Source: Cronobacter sakazakii (GTDB taxonomy: Bacteria; Pseudomonadota; Gammaproteobacteria; Enterobacterales; Enterobacteriaceae). Taken from it: DNA of 64,000 nucleotides. Of the stretch, positions 41,853 through 50,296 are shown in pieces. Position numbers and translations under genes: made by a program. The stretch lies in NCBI RefSeq assembly GCF_000982825.1, contig NZ_CP011047.1, positions 3,038,001 to 3,102,000 on the forward strand, given 5' to 3'. The stretch's first letter is position 1, and each line of letters begins with the position of its first letter. Under the pieces are notes generated by a model. That model was not told the DNA's origin, made no database searches, and was given only the letters and a program-made list of their open reading frames with translations.

Positions 41853-43550
41853 ATGAATAAAACAACAACCCGTGATGCCGGGGCGCTCAGCTTCTGGCAT
41901 CACATTCGGCTTGTCCCGCTGTTCTCCGTCATCCTGGGAGGGATTCTGGTGTTGTTCGCGCTTTGCGGCGGGCTGGCTGGATACTTCCTTATGCAGGGCG
42001 ACAGCGCGCTCAACAACGTAACGCAGGAAATACAGATCCGCAGTGGGCTTGCGGACAGCGCCAACCAGCTTCGCACGGCGCGTATTAATATGATCCACGC
42101 CGGTGCGGCCAGCCGTGTCGCGGAAATGGACGCGATGAAGCGCAACATCGCCGATGCGGAAAAAGCGATAGCGCAGGCCAACGTTGGCTTTAAACAGTAT
42201 ATGGATCGCGAGACGCACGCGGATTCCGAAGCGGCGCTCGACAGCGAGCTGAAAGCCCGTTACGACGCCTACATCAGCGGCCTTGCGCCGATGCTGAAAT
42301 ATGCCAAAAACGGCATGTTCGAAGCGATTATCGAACATGAAAACGAAACCGCCCGCAAGCTTGACGACGACTACAATCAGGTGCTGGCGAAAGCGCTGGC
42401 GAGCCGCACCGCGCGCGTTGAGCAACTGCGCAGTGACGCCAGCAGCCGCACCCATTTTAGCCTGATGGTGATGGTCGCCGCGTTTATTGTCGCGCTGGTA
42501 ATGTCGCTGCTCACCTTCGTGGTCCTGCGTCGCGTGGTTATCGTTCCGCTGCAACATGCGGCGACGCGCATTGAAACTATCGCCAGCGGCGATCTGACGC
42601 TGCCGGAAGAGGCGACAGGGCGCAGTGAAATCGGCCGCCTGAGTCAGCATTTGCAGATGATGCAGCGATCGCTGGTGAAAACCGTCAGCGCCGTGCGCGA
42701 AGGCGCGCAGGCGATTTACCAGGGCACCAGCGAAATCTCTGCGGGCAACACCGATCTCTCTTCACGCACCGAACAGCAGGCCGCCGCGCTTGAGCAGACT
42801 GCCGCCAGCATGGAACAGCTGACCGCCACCGTGAAACAGAACGCCGATAACGCCCACCACGCCAGCAAACTGGCGCAGGACGCCTCCGGCAAAGCCACCA
42901 CCGGCGGGCAGATTGTCTCCGGTGTCGTCACCACGATGGGCAATATCTCCAGCAGCTCCAAGAAAATCTCTGAAATCACGGCGGTGATTAACAGCATCGC
43001 CTTCCAGACCAACATCCTCGCGCTTAACGCCGCGGTGGAAGCGGCGCGTGCGGGCGAGCAGGGCCGTGGCTTCGCGGTCGTCGCCAGCGAAGTGCGCACG
43101 CTGGCGAGCCGCAGCGCTCAGGCGGCGAAAGAGATTGAAGGGCTTATCAGCGAATCGGTGGCGCTCATCGATCGCGGCTCCAGCGAAGTCGTCAACGCGG
43201 GCGATACCATGAAAGGCATCGTCGAGGCGGTGAAACGTCTGACCGACATCATGCTGGAAATCGCGGCAGCGTCGGATGAACAGCGTCAGGGCATTGAGCA
43301 GGTGGCGCAGGCCATCGCCGAAATGGACAACGTGACGCAGCAGAACGCCTCGCTGGTGGAAGAGGCGTCGGCCGCGGCGGTATCGCTTGAGGAGCAGGCC
43401 GGACGTCTCACCCAGGCCGTCGGCGCGTTCCGCTTAAGTGGCGCTTCAGCCGCGCGTAAAAACGAGCCGCAACCGCCTGCCGCACAGCCGCTGGCACCGG
43501 TCGTGCCGCGCGCGGCGCTCGCCCAAAGCGAGCACTGGGAAACCTTCTGA
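41853..43550 (+). CDS. trg: Methyl-accepting chemotaxis protein Trg-like
   Basis: A 565-residue chemoreceptor. The N-terminus HHIRLVPLF-SVILGGILVLF is nearly that of E. coli Trg (ribose/galactose sensor through binding proteins). Order: TM1 about 20-45, periplasmic four-helix domain with RTARINMIHAGAASR (ligand-side Arg cluster) to about 205, TM2, HAMP, methylation helices and the signalling tip EAARAGEQGRGFAVVASEVR. The C-terminus ends HWETF, a CheR/CheB-binding pentapeptide that E. coli Trg lacks. Start ATG 41853 is chosen by homology; TTG 41823 is in frame. It ends with a strong terminator. Confidence 0.93.
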   Translation: MNKTTTRDAGALSFWHHIRLVPLFSVILGGILVLFALCGGLAGYFLMQGDSALNNVTQEIQIRSGLADSANQLRTARINMIHAGAASRVAEMDAMKRNIADAEKAIAQANVGFKQYMDRETHADSEAALDSELKARYDAYISGLAPMLKYAKNGMFEAIIEHENETARKLDDDYNQVLAKALASRTARVEQLRSDASSRTHFSLMVMVAAFIVALVMSLLTFVVLRRVVIVPLQHAATRIETIASGDLTLPEEATGRSEIGRLSQHLQMMQRSLVKTVSAVREGAQAIYQGTSEISAGNTDLSSRTEQQAAALEQTAASMEQLTATVKQNADNAHHASKLAQDASGKATTGGQIVSGVVTTMGNISSSSKKISEITAVINSIAFQTNILALNAAVEAARAGEQGRGFAVVASEVRTLASRSAQAAKEIEGLISESVALIDRGSSEVVNAGDTMKGIVEAVKRLTDIMLEIAAASDEQRQGIEQVAQAIAEMDNVTQQNASLVEEASAAAVSLEEQAGRLTQAVGAFRLSGASAARKNEPQPPAAQPLAPVVPRAALAQSEHWETF

Positions 43551-43602
43551 TCTATCAAGGGCAGCGCAGTCTGCCCGTCGCCATACTCTTAGCCTGACCT
43601 TT

Positions 43603-43628
43603 GCCGCTCCCGTGAGCGGCTTTTTTTT
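43603..43628 (+). terminator. trg terminator
   Basis: GCCGCTC-CCGT-GAGCGGC followed by T8: a classic Rho-independent terminator, 52 bases after the stop. Confidence 0.95.
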
Positions 43629-43745
43629 GGCGCACCGTTTTCGGATTATGCTGTATCACTTTTCGCGTTTGCCGCCTGGCTTATTTCCGCATTCCTTGTC
43701 CATGCTTAAAGGGCTTTACTTTTGACAACCCTATGGAGGCAAGAG

Positions 43746-44246
43746 ATGCAGATCAAAACCGCTCAGGATCTTTTTGTACATTTACTTTCAGACACCTATA
43801 GCGCAGAGAAACAGCTGACCCGCGCTCTGCCGAAGCTTGCACGCGCGGCTTCTGATGAAAAGCTAGCCGCGGCATTCCGCGCTCACCTCGAGGAAACCCG
43901 GGGCCAGATTGAACGCATCGATCAGGTGGTGGAAAGCGTGCCTGAGCTCAAACTGCGCCGCATCAAATGCGTGGCGATGGAAGGGCTGATTGAAGAAGGT
44001 CAGGAAGTGATCGACGAAATCGAGCAGGGCCCGGTGCGTGACGCAGGCCTTATCGCCGCCGCGCAGAAAGTGGAGCACTATGAAATTGCCGCCTACGGCA
44101 CGCTCTGCACCCTGGCAGAACAGTTGGGCTACAAAGACGCGAAAAAACTGTTGGCAGCCACGCTTGAGGAGGAGAAATCCACCGACGGCAAGCTGACCAC
44201 CATCGCAGAAACGGCGATTAACGCGAAAGCCTCTAAAGCGGCGTAA
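43746..44246 (+). CDS. DUF892 ferritin-like protein (YciE-like)
   Basis: A 166-residue four-helix protein of the DUF892/YciE group. The metal-site pattern is in LSDTYSAEKQLTRALPKLARAA, HLEETRGQIERI, and KVEHYEIAAYGTL with EEEKSTDGKL, giving Glu/His pairs on the helices as in di-iron carriers. YciE relatives are stress-induced in enterobacteria. It is alone here, without yciF/yciG. ATG 43746 follows GGAGGCAAGAG, a strong ribosome site. Confidence 0.92.
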   Translation: MQIKTAQDLFVHLLSDTYSAEKQLTRALPKLARAASDEKLAAAFRAHLEETRGQIERIDQVVESVPELKLRRIKCVAMEGLIEEGQEVIDEIEQGPVRDAGLIAAAQKVEHYEIAAYGTLCTLAEQLGYKDAKKLLAATLEEEKSTDGKLTTIAETAINAKASKAA

Positions 44247-44288
44247 CCCCCGCTTACCTGCGCTTTACCCTCAAAGCGCAACGCGCCC

Positions 44289-44316
44289 AACCCCCGGTTT
44301 ACCGGGGGTTTTTTTA
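44289..44316 (+). terminator. Terminator of the DUF892 gene
   Basis: AACCCCCGGT-TT-ACCGGGGGTT followed by further T bases (to 44316), 43 bases after the stop. Confidence 0.93.
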
Positions 44317-44323
44317 TGCCTGC

Positions 44324-44351
44324 GCAAAAAGAAAAGGGCGCCGTAGCGCCC
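44324..44351 (-). terminator. Terminator of the OYE reductase gene
   Basis: On the minus strand GGGCGC-TACG-GCGCCC is followed by TTTTCTTTTT, just past the reductase stop. Confidence 0.85.
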
Positions 44352-44370
44352 TGAAGAAGTGGTTTGTTTT

Positions 44371-45438
44371 TTACTGCGCGCTGTCATCGAGGAACGGATA
44401 GTCGGTATAGCCCGTCGCGCCTTCGGCGTAAATGGTCGCGTCGTTAAGCGGGTTATAAGGCCCGTTTCTGCGAAACCGCTCCACCAGATCGGGGTTTGCG
44501 ATATAGAGCTTGCCGAACGCCGCCGCATCCGCTTCGCCGCTCGCGATCACCGCCTCGGCGCTCTCTTTGGTTAACCCTTCGTTGGCAATCCACGCGCCGG
44601 TGAATTTATGGCGGATCTGCGGGCCGACGCGGTTGGGCGTATCCAGCGCCTCGCGCGAGAAGATAAACGCCAGACGGCGCGCGTTCAGTTGCTCCAGCAC
44701 GTAGCCGAACATCGCCACCGGGTTGGAATCGTGCATTGAATAGGAGTTAGACATCAGGTTGAGGTGCACTCCGACGCGGTCGGCGGGCCATTCGGTCAGC
44801 AGCGCGTCCACCGTTTCCAGCAGGAAGCGGGCGCGGTTTTCAATGCTGCCGCCGTATTGATCGGTACGCTGGTTGGAGCCATCATGCAGGAACTGATCGA
44901 ACAGATAGCCGTTCGCCGCATGAATTTCCACGCCGTCAAAGCCTGCGCGTTTGGCGTTGATCGCCGCCCGGCGAAAATCTTCCACGATGCCCGGAATTTC
45001 ATGGGTTTCCAGCGCGCGCGGGGTGTCGTAAGGGCGTTTCGGGCGCACCGTCGTCACGTGGCCTTCCGGGGCGATAGCGCTCGGGGCGACGGGCTTCTCA
45101 CCGTTGAGAAAGACCGGGTCGGAGACCCGGCCCACGTGCCAGAGTTGCAGCACCATTTTGCCGCCCGCCTGGTGTACCGCATCGACGATTTCACGCCACG
45201 CGCTGACCTGTTTTTCCGACCAGATCCCCGGCGTATTCGGGTAGCCGACGCCCTGCGGCGTCACGGAAGTGGCTTCGGTGAAGATAAGCCCGGCGCTGGC
45301 GCGCTGTGTGTAATACGTTTTGACGATTTCGCCCGGCGTGCGGTCATTCACTGCGCGCATGCGCGTCAGCGGTGCCATCACGACGCGGTTTTTTAATTCC
45401 AGCGCGCCGATGTTTACCGGTTCTAACAGCGTTGACAT
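44371..45438 (-). CDS. Old Yellow Enzyme family alkene reductase
   Basis: A 355-residue FMN-dependent ene-reductase of the OYE/NemA class: MAPLTRMRA, QLWHVGRVS, GFDGVEIHAANGYLFDQFL (substrate-binding His and Asn), RTDQYGGSIENRARF, and the C-terminal GYTDYPFL. Such enzymes reduce activated C=C bonds and nitro compounds with NADPH. It differs enough from E. coli NemA, and lacks nemR beside it, that I do not give that symbol. It is a single gene with its own terminator. Confidence 0.9.
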   Translation of the reverse strand: MSTLLEPVNIGALELKNRVVMAPLTRMRAVNDRTPGEIVKTYYTQRASAGLIFTEATSVTPQGVGYPNTPGIWSEKQVSAWREIVDAVHQAGGKMVLQLWHVGRVSDPVFLNGEKPVAPSAIAPEGHVTTVRPKRPYDTPRALETHEIPGIVEDFRRAAINAKRAGFDGVEIHAANGYLFDQFLHDGSNQRTDQYGGSIENRARFLLETVDALLTEWPADRVGVHLNLMSNSYSMHDSNPVAMFGYVLEQLNARRLAFIFSREALDTPNRVGPQIRHKFTGAWIANEGLTKESAEAVIASGEADAAAFGKLYIANPDLVERFRRNGPYNPLNDATIYAEGATGYTDYPFLDDSAQ

Positions 45439-45551
45439 AACAGAACTCCCGTCAGGATAAAGGCGTGTCTGTCATTTAAACGATATCACGCGCCGGATGG
45501 CAAGCCTCGGGGCTTATTACTTTTCACGCTAACGTATTCCCCGGCGCGCGT

Positions 45552-46481
45552 TCAGCCGCCGTTGAGCATCGATTTACGAATCGACGACAGCAGCGCCCGC
45601 GCGCCCTGAGAGAGCGGGGCGTCGACGCGCGTCAGAATGCCGATAGGCTCGCCGGGGCCGGGAATGGCAATGGGCAGCGCCGTCAGCGTTCCCTGGCGTA
45701 AATCTTCTTTCACCGCGCCCGACGGCACAAACCAGACGTAGTTGTAATCGACGGTCAGCTGGCGCGAGAGCGACGCCGAGAGCGTTTCGATACAGGTGGC
45801 CGGGAGCTGGCAACCCTGGCTTGCCAGCAGCGTTTCCGCGTTGTCGCGCGGCACGGTGCCTTTCGGCGAGACCACCACCGGCCACTCCATCACGCGGCTC
45901 AGGGTAACGGTATCCTGTAACAGCGGGTGTCCGGGGCGCACCACCAGCTTCAGAGATTCCATAAACAGCAGCTCGTAATTCAGCCCGTTCATCAGTTCCG
46001 GATCGGACATCCGGCCCACGCCGATATCCAGCTCGCCCGATTTCAGGCCCGCCAGCAGCATGGTGTTATTCATAATGGCCACCTGCAGCGTGATATCGCT
46101 CTGCTGCTTGTGGAACGGGCCAATCACTGCAGGCAGTACGCCGAGCGCGGCGGTCGGCAGCGCGCCGACGCGCACCACATCGCAGCCTTCGTCCGGCTTG
46201 CGGTTGAGCGCCTGGCCTGCGTGATTAAGGGCATCGAGGATTTTCAGCGCATGCGTCAGAAACTGCTCGCCTGGCAGCGTCAGCTGCGCGCCGAGGCGTC
46301 CACGTTCAAACAGCCGCGCGCCGGTGAGTTGCTCCAGCTCGTTGAGTGTTTTAGATAGCGCTGGCTGGCTAAGATTAAGGGTTTCAGCCGCGCGCCCGAG
46401 GGTTCCCTGCTGAGCGACGGCGACGAAAGTGTGCAAGTGGCGCAAGCGAATGCGCTGGGAGAACAAACCGTTTTTTTCCAT
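45552..46481 (-). CDS. ydcI: LysR-family regulator YdcI
   Basis: A 309-residue LysR regulator. The first 60 residues (QRIRLRHLHTFVAVAQQGTL, LNLSQPALSKTLNELE) match E. coli YdcI almost fully; the rest is the two-lobed effector domain. YdcI homologues in Salmonella and E. coli are linked to acid stress and metabolism. It is also PcaQ-like in family terms, so some pipelines may name it that. It is divergent from ydcJ, as in E. coli, and LysR proteins commonly act on the shared intergenic region. Confidence 0.93.
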   Translation of the reverse strand: MEKNGLFSQRIRLRHLHTFVAVAQQGTLGRAAETLNLSQPALSKTLNELEQLTGARLFERGRLGAQLTLPGEQFLTHALKILDALNHAGQALNRKPDEGCDVVRVGALPTAALGVLPAVIGPFHKQQSDITLQVAIMNNTMLLAGLKSGELDIGVGRMSDPELMNGLNYELLFMESLKLVVRPGHPLLQDTVTLSRVMEWPVVVSPKGTVPRDNAETLLASQGCQLPATCIETLSASLSRQLTVDYNYVWFVPSGAVKEDLRQGTLTALPIAIPGPGEPIGILTRVDAPLSQGARALLSSIRKSMLNGG

Positions 46482-46834
46482 AGCTGATGTTAAAAACAGA
46501 GCGGGAGCCGTGACAAGGTAAGTTGTTTAATTTTGATAACCTGATAGCAAAATAATATTAACAAAACAGATAAATATGCAACATCATCGTCCGGTGAAAA
46601 GCGCAAACCGTAACGTGCGGATCGCCAGAGGATTTTCATATGACGGCCGGTAAACCAGACGGCGCAAGGCGGACGGGTTAAAACCGCCGTTCCCGTTTGT
46701 TTTGTCGCGCGTTTTGCCTGGCGTGCAGCGGCGGATGCCTTGTTACGTTTTGGATCACAAATTGTGAATTCTTCACCGCTGAAACTGCCGCGATTCTCTA
46801 CAATCTCAGCAATATTCACTGGAGGCACGACACC
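46482..46834. other. ydcI-ydcJ divergent regulatory region
   Basis: A 353-base region between two divergent starts, AT-rich at its left end (46,540-46,590). It should hold both promoters and the LysR sites, though no T-N11-A palindrome stands out strongly enough to call. AGGAGGC-type Shine-Dalgarno CTGGAGG precedes ydcJ. A minus-strand open frame across it lacks any coding character. Confidence 0.6.
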
Positions 46835-48178
46835 ATGGCGAACAGCATCACGGCAGATGAGATTCGGGAACATTTTTCGCAGGCCATGTCGGCCAGGTAT
46901 CAGCAAGAAGTGCCGCAGTATGGCACGCTGCTGGAACTGGTGGCCGACGTGAATCTGGCGGTACTGGAAAGCCACCCGCAGCTGCATGAGCAGCTCGCCA
47001 ACGCCGATGAGCTGGCGAGGCTGAACGTCGAGCGCCACGGCGCGATTCGCGTCGGCACCGCTGAGGAGCTGGCGACGCTTCGACGCATTTTCGCCATTAT
47101 GGGGATGTACCCGGTCAGCTATTACGATCTCTCTCAGGCGGGCGTGCCGGTGCACTCCACGGCGTTTCGCCCGGTGGATGACGTGGCGCTGGCGCGAAAT
47201 CCGTTTCGTATTTTCACCTCGCTGCTGCGCCTTGAGCTTATCGAAGATGAAAAGCTGCGTAAGCGCGCCGCCGCCGTGCTCGCCCGGCGCGATATCTTTA
47301 CGCGCCGCTGCTATGAGCTGCTGAACATTTACGACGAGCAGGGCGAGTTTAACGCCGACCAGGCGCAGGAATTTGTGCGCGAAGCGCTGGAAACGTTCCG
47401 CTGGCACAGCCATGCGACGGTGGACGCCGCTACCTATCAGGCGCTTCATGATGAACACCGGTTAATTGCCGATGTGGTCTGCTTTCGCGGTTGTCACATC
47501 AACCACCTGACGCCGCGCACGCTGGATATCGACCGAGTGCAGGCGTTAATGCCGGAGTATGGCATTGAGCCGAAAGCCGTGATTGAAGGCCCGCCGCGCC
47601 GCGAATTTCCTATTCTGCTGCGCCAGACCAGCTTTAAAGCGCTGGAAGAGCCGATTCGCTTTGGCGGCGACAGCCCCGGCACGCACACCGCGCGCTTTGG
47701 TGAGATCGAACAGCGCGGTATGGCGCTGACGCCCAAAGGCCGCGCGCTTTATGACGAACTGCTGGCGGCGGCGGGCAGCGGGAAGGATAACCTCACGCAT
47801 CAGTTACGTTTGCAGGAGGCGTTCAGCCGCTTCCCGGACAGCGACACGCTGCTGCGCCGTCAGGGGCTGGCCTATTTCCGCTACCGCCTGACGCCGGTGG
47901 GCGAAACGCACCGTCACGCCATTCGCCCCGGCGACGATCCGCAGACGCTCATCGAGCGCGGCTGGCTGGTGGCGCAGCCGATTATCTATGAAGATTTTCT
48001 GCCGGTCAGCGCGGCGGGAATTTTCCAGTCTAATCTCGGCGAGGATGCGCGGGCGCGCCGCCACGGCAACGCCAGCCGCGACACCTTTGAAGCGGCGCTC
48101 GGCTGCCCGGTGCTGGATGAGTTCGCGCTCTATCAGGAGGCGGAAGATCGCAGCAAACGACGTTGCGGTCTGCTCTGA
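46835..48178 (+). CDS. ydcJ: YdcJ, DUF1338 / 2-oxoadipate dioxygenase-decarboxylase family
   Basis: A 447-residue Fe(II) enzyme-family protein, same length as E. coli YdcJ. The related HglS converts 2-oxoadipate to 2-hydroxyglutarate in D-lysine breakdown. Likely metal ligands: His in VPVHSTAFRPVDD, His in CHINHLTPRTLDID, and Glu in RFGEIEQRG. ATG 46835 after GGAGG gives MANSITADEIREHFSQAM as in E. coli; a longer open frame upstream is not supported. The activity in this organism is inferred from the family. Confidence 0.95.
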   Translation: MANSITADEIREHFSQAMSARYQQEVPQYGTLLELVADVNLAVLESHPQLHEQLANADELARLNVERHGAIRVGTAEELATLRRIFAIMGMYPVSYYDLSQAGVPVHSTAFRPVDDVALARNPFRIFTSLLRLELIEDEKLRKRAAAVLARRDIFTRRCYELLNIYDEQGEFNADQAQEFVREALETFRWHSHATVDAATYQALHDEHRLIADVVCFRGCHINHLTPRTLDIDRVQALMPEYGIEPKAVIEGPPRREFPILLRQTSFKALEEPIRFGGDSPGTHTARFGEIEQRGMALTPKGRALYDELLAAAGSGKDNLTHQLRLQEAFSRFPDSDTLLRRQGLAYFRYRLTPVGETHRHAIRPGDDPQTLIERGWLVAQPIIYEDFLPVSAAGIFQSNLGEDARARRHGNASRDTFEAALGCPVLDEFALYQEAEDRSKRRCGLL

Positions 48179-48222
48179 AACGGCTACGCTCCCAGGATTG
48201 CCATTAAAAAAAGGAAGCCGTA

Positions 48223-49734
48223 ATGCGCAACCTGGATATGCCGATTGTCACCACCACGCACGGCGACGTGCGTGGGCTTACTGAAAATGATATCGCCGTG
48301 TGGCGGGGCATTCCGTATGCCGCGCCGCCGGTGGGAGAGCGCCGCTGGCGCGCGCCGCAGCCGCTAACCGCCTGGCAGGGCGTGCGCGACGCGACCGCCT
48401 TTTCCGCCGCCAGCTGGCAGAACGCCGGGTTTTGCCGCGAGCTTGCCGGGGGCGATCCGGGCGCGTTCAGCGAAGATTGTCTTTATCTCAACGTCTGGGC
48501 ACCGGTGGCGCGCGAGACGCCGCTGCCGGTGATGGTCTGGCTGCACGGCGGCGGATTTACGCTCGGCGCGGGCAGTCTGCCGCCGTATGACGGCCAGGCG
48601 CTGACGCGTCGCGGCGTGGTGCTGGTAACGATTAATTACCGGCTCGGGCATCTCGGGTTTTTCGCCCATCCGGCGCTCGAAGGCGACGATCCCGCCGGGC
48701 CGGTTTATAACTTTGCGCTGCTCGATCAAATCGCCGCGCTGCGCTGGGTGCAGGAAAACATCGCTGCTTTTGGCGGAGACTGTGACAATGTCACGTTATT
48801 CGGGGAATCCGCGGGCGCGCGCAGCGTGCTGTCGCTGATGGCCTCACCGCTTGCGAAAGGGCTGTTCCATAAAGCGATCGTTCAGAGCGGCTATACGCTA
48901 CCGGATATCCCGCGCCGTAAAGCGCTCATTAATGGCGCGGCGCTCAGCCGCCATCTCGGGCTTGATAACCCCACAGCCGCCGATTTGCGCGCGCTGCCCG
49001 CCGATGCCTTCTGGCCGCTCAGCGCGCCGTATGTCACCGGGCCTGCGCCGATTGCGGGCGATATCGTACTGCCGGAGCCGATGCTGGAGACCTTCTTCGC
49101 GGCGCGCCAGCATCCGATGCCGGTGATGGTCGGCAGTAACAGCGATGAAGCCAGCGTGCTGGCCTATTTCGGCGTCAATCTGGAAGAGCAGATCCGCAAG
49201 CTGCGCCGCGAGCGGCGTTTCGGGCTCGGGCTTATCCGGCTGCTGTACCCGGGCGTTCGCGGCGACCGCGAACTGGGGCGACAGGTCTGTCGCGATATGG
49301 CGTTTACCACGCTCGGCTTTGTGGTGATGCAGGCGCAGAGCCGACGCGGCGTGCCGTGCTGGCGCTACTGGTTTGATTATGTGGCCGAAGGCGAGCGCGA
49401 GACGTTCGCCAACGGCGCGTGGCACGGCAATGAAGTGCCGTATGTGTTTGATAATCTGGACCAGGTAGAGCCGCTTAAAAACTACGCCACGGCGGCGGAT
49501 CGCGCTTTCGCAGGACAAGTGGCGGATTACTGGGTCAGCTTTGCAAAACACGCCAGCGCGCAAAGCCAGGCGCTCGACGGCCCGGTGCGCTGGCTTGCCT
49601 GCGTACGCGGTCGCGACCGCCTGCTGCGTATCGGGCTTGATAAAAAGGCGGGGTGGCGGCTGGAAAACCGCTTTATGCGCGCGCGTCTCGCGCTCTTTAA
49701 GCGGGTGATGCGCTACCACGTGACGCTGGATTAA
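48223..49734 (+). CDS. Type B carboxylesterase
   Basis: A 503-residue alpha/beta hydrolase of the carboxylesterase/para-nitrobenzyl esterase type. Seen: RGIPYAAPPVGERRWRAP, SEDCLYLNVWAP, oxyanion loop WLHGGGFTLG, nucleophile elbow FGESAGARSV, catalytic Glu region GSNSDEASV, and His in AWHGNEVPYVF. No signal peptide, so probably cytosolic. The substrate is unknown. The start at 48223 follows AAGGAAGCC; a second ATG six codons on (MPIVTTTHG) is possible. It lies 44 bases after ydcJ, perhaps in the same transcript, and is absent at this place in E. coli. Confidence 0.9.
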   Translation: MRNLDMPIVTTTHGDVRGLTENDIAVWRGIPYAAPPVGERRWRAPQPLTAWQGVRDATAFSAASWQNAGFCRELAGGDPGAFSEDCLYLNVWAPVARETPLPVMVWLHGGGFTLGAGSLPPYDGQALTRRGVVLVTINYRLGHLGFFAHPALEGDDPAGPVYNFALLDQIAALRWVQENIAAFGGDCDNVTLFGESAGARSVLSLMASPLAKGLFHKAIVQSGYTLPDIPRRKALINGAALSRHLGLDNPTAADLRALPADAFWPLSAPYVTGPAPIAGDIVLPEPMLETFFAARQHPMPVMVGSNSDEASVLAYFGVNLEEQIRKLRRERRFGLGLIRLLYPGVRGDRELGRQVCRDMAFTTLGFVVMQAQSRRGVPCWRYWFDYVAEGERETFANGAWHGNEVPYVFDNLDQVEPLKNYATAADRAFAGQVADYWVSFAKHASAQSQALDGPVRWLACVRGRDRLLRIGLDKKAGWRLENRFMRARLALFKRVMRYHVTLD

Positions 49735-49740
49735 GGACGT

Positions 49741-49892
49741 AAAAAACAAAACCCCGCGCGGGGGCGTGGGGCCATAGTGGTGTTTCCCGAAAGAGAACCC
49801 GGCGAAGCCGGGCCACCGTGAGCTATCATCATTAAAATTATGGTGTTGGCCGACGGTTTTGTATCGTGCTGGTGTCGGCCCCTCCCACAGGG
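49741..49892 (-). ncRNA. Candidate small RNA, minus strand
   Basis: No gene is seen here, but the minus strand has the parts of a small RNA of about 150 nt: a perfect -10 TATAAT (49904-49899), a long-range stem GGCCGAC/GTCGGCC (49848-49854 with 49874-49880), a hairpin CCCGGC-N3-GCCGGG (49798-49812), and at the end a GC stem CCCCGCGCGGGG (49752-49763) followed by TTTTGTTTTTT. There is no good -35. I know no named RNA at this place. The same stems form on the plus strand, but only the minus strand has the terminal T-run. Confidence 0.35.
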
Positions 49893-50296
49893 AGGAATAT
49901 TATAGGCATATACAGGGGCCTGAACGGCGCGACGCCGCCAGTCTCTGCGTGGCAGAAACTATCCTGTCCCGGTGCGGCTGGCAAGATGGCGGGTCATCGT
50001 TTTTTGTGATGGTTCCCGCGAATCCCTCCGAAACCCGCCGCGCCGCGCGGCTTTAGCGGGTGCGCATAAAATAACCCGTTGATTTTACGGCTACCAGAAC
50101 CGCCACGCCTGACATAAATTTACCCAGCTTTATGCAGCTATTAAGCTGAAAAATAAGAAATTATTTAATTTTTCAGCGGCCTGTTGGCTTCATCCTGAAT
50201 TTTGTCTAGAGTGAGCGGTCATATTGCTTGTAACATTTGCCGCCGCCAGGCTTCGGCCTTGCGAAATACCTCGACAAAAAAGGACGGTTTTCAGGC
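49893..50296. other. Non-coding leader region of opgD
   Basis: About 400 bases upstream of opgD with no supportable gene. It includes the promoter of the candidate minus-strand RNA at its left end, and an AT-rich block near 50,100-50,180 that probably holds the opgD promoter. The small plus-strand frame at 49859-50056 looks random in composition. Confidence 0.5.

Noticed and set aside
46490..47458. 322-codon minus-strand frame across the ydcI-ydcJ gap
   Set aside because: Overlaps the start of ydcJ, which matches E. coli in full; composition is not protein-like.
49859..50056. 65-codon plus-strand frame before opgD
   Set aside because: No ribosome site; overlaps the candidate small-RNA promoter; composition looks random.
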